In this document: piece after piece, positions 63,416 to 64,000 of the stretch
Layout of the letters: each line of letters opens with the position of its first letter
Numbering within the stretch: the stretch's first letter is position 1
NCBI RefSeq assembly: GCF_003114835.2
Contig: NZ_AP025028.1
Span: 3,748,001-3,812,000, forward strand
DNA length: 64,000 nt
From: Leptospira kobayashii
GTDB taxonomy: Bacteria; Spirochaetota; Leptospiria; Leptospirales; Leptospiraceae
Direction of reading: 5' to 3'
Made by a program: the position numbers and the translations under genes
Notes under the pieces: generated by a model
Seen by the model: only the letters and a program-made list of their open reading frames with translations
Databases searched by the model: none
Told to the model about the DNA's origin: nothing

Positions 63416-64000
63416 TTAAAATTGAAGAGATGCTTTGACTAAAATATTGCGATCCAATCTTCCGTATTCTGAAATTTGCGCGAGTGAAGGCTTGGTAAAT
63501 TGTTCTTTGTATTCGGAAGAGGTTCGTTCGTTGGACAAATTATCAATATACCATTTATTAGGTGAACCCGAAGTATCATAGGATCGAAGTTCCTGGTATC
63601 CAATACCAAGCCTTGCCGATTCGGACCAAAAATATTCTAAATAGACTTGTTTGGAAATATAATAAGATTTATCGGAATAAGTAGGAGACTGCAAATTCCC
63701 CGTATTGGAAACCCGAACCCATGGCTCCTGGGAATTCGTTTCCGTTGTTCGAAGTCCTTGCGCTGCACCGCCAGTCGCCACTTCTCCGCGAAATACGATT
63801 CGAAACATACCATTTCCCAAACCGAACCAAACATAACCGCCACGGCCGTATTTCTCCTGCACCTGTTTGGGAAATTCAGTAGGTATCAGTGCGTTGCTGT
63901 ATTGACCGCCGAATTTCTTTTTAGCCATCCCGCCGAGTCCCATATTTACATATTCTCTCCATATGAAATTAGACTCCACTGCATAAGAATCTTCCTGGGA
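63416..64000 (-). CDS. Putative outer-membrane beta-barrel protein, N-terminus off the right edge
   Basis: The frame is open to the window edge (about 195 visible codons), so the start lies outside. The visible C-terminal part has alternating aromatic/polar strands (YVWFGLGNGMFRIVFRGEVA, YYISKQVYLEYFW, ARLGIGYQELRSYD) and a terminal ILVKASLQF ending in Phe, typical of outer-membrane barrels. It is probably co-transcribed with dsbD, whose start is 4 bases after its stop. The family cannot be named from this part. Confidence 0.7.
   Translation of the reverse strand, partial: SQEDSYAVESNFIWREYVNMGLGGMAKKKFGGQYSNALIPTEFPKQVQEKYGRGGYVWFGLGNGMFRIVFRGEVATGGAAQGLRTTETNSQEPWVRVSNTGNLQSPTYSDKSYYISKQVYLEYFWSESARLGIGYQELRSYDTSGSPNKWYIDNLSNERTSSEYKEQFTKPSLAQISEYGRLDRNILVKASLQF

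Noticed and set aside
1..64000. CRISPR arrays, tRNA/rRNA genes, insertion sequences or prophage
   Set aside because: No repeat-spacer arrays, cloverleaf structures, transposases or phage structural genes were seen. The only recombinase-like gene (33641) is isolated and degenerate.

Overview
The window looks like a chromosomal segment of a Leptospira, probably of the saprophytic (biflexa-like) clade. It has about 40% GC, many lipoprotein signal peptides with loose spirochaete lipoboxes, frequent TTG and GTG starts, a DUF1577-like PilZ-type protein, large membrane SpoIIE-type phosphatases and several genes that I know only from Leptospira. This is inferred from family content and codon style; no database was searched. 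I saw no rRNA, tRNA, CRISPR array, insertion sequence or prophage.

Layout. 1-4.9 kb (minus strand): PAP2 phosphatase (cut by the left edge), hisS, PilZ-like protein, OmpA/beta-propeller envelope protein. 4.9-8.6 kb: folP, two TPR proteins, and the cell-wall lipoprotein rlpA. 8.8-12.7 kb: a 1075-residue 7TM-HAMP-PP2C-TPR signalling protein and a DUF2147 secreted protein. 12.7-18.3 kb: dcd, an enoyl-CoA hydratase, hypothetical and VOC proteins, and a lipoprotein reading frame split by an in-frame stop. 18.3-25.4 kb: MFS transporter, SDR, aminotransferase, patatin, small secreted protein, and a YjgN/M48 protease pair. 25.4-31.5 kb: a surface-glycan block with rmd (GDP-D-rhamnose synthesis), a methyltransferase-like protein, three GT4 glycosyltransferases and an inositol-monophosphatase family enzyme. 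31.5-36.8 kb: an XpaC/TelA pair, a degenerate tyrosine recombinase, a STAS anti-anti-sigma protein, a GT39-like membrane glycosyltransferase and an SGNH lipoprotein. 36.8-40.7 kb: coaX-birA, SDR, metF, MORN lipoprotein. 40.7-44.2 kb: a kexin-like S8 protease with what appears to be its propeptide encoded as a separate downstream lipoprotein, then prfA. 44.3-53.4 kb: EcsC-like protein and lipoprotein; then a tight minus-strand operon of rhomboid, MDR dehydrogenase, an 817-residue S-adenosylhomocysteine-hydrolase-like protein, NUDIX and a nitrilase-fold pseudoenzyme. 53.4-64 kb: HEAT-like protein, zinc MDR, a second PP2C phosphatase, nitronate monooxygenase, outer-membrane proteins, an alkyl-sulfatase-like metallo-beta-lactamase and DsbD. 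Two copies of an approximately 155-bp direct repeat, each carrying a GC-rich hairpin, sit in the two convergent gaps of this last part.

The genes are very tightly packed. ATGA, TAATG and GTGA stop/start overlaps are common within operons, and many convergent gene pairs overlap at their 3' ends. The strongest leads are the separate propeptide of the S8 protease, the SAHH-like/MDR/NUDIX/nitrilase-like operon, the repeat pair with codon-like conservation, the split lipoprotein, and several enzymes that have lost catalytic residues (recombinase, nitrilase, methyltransferase). Most of the rest is ordinary housekeeping and envelope biology.
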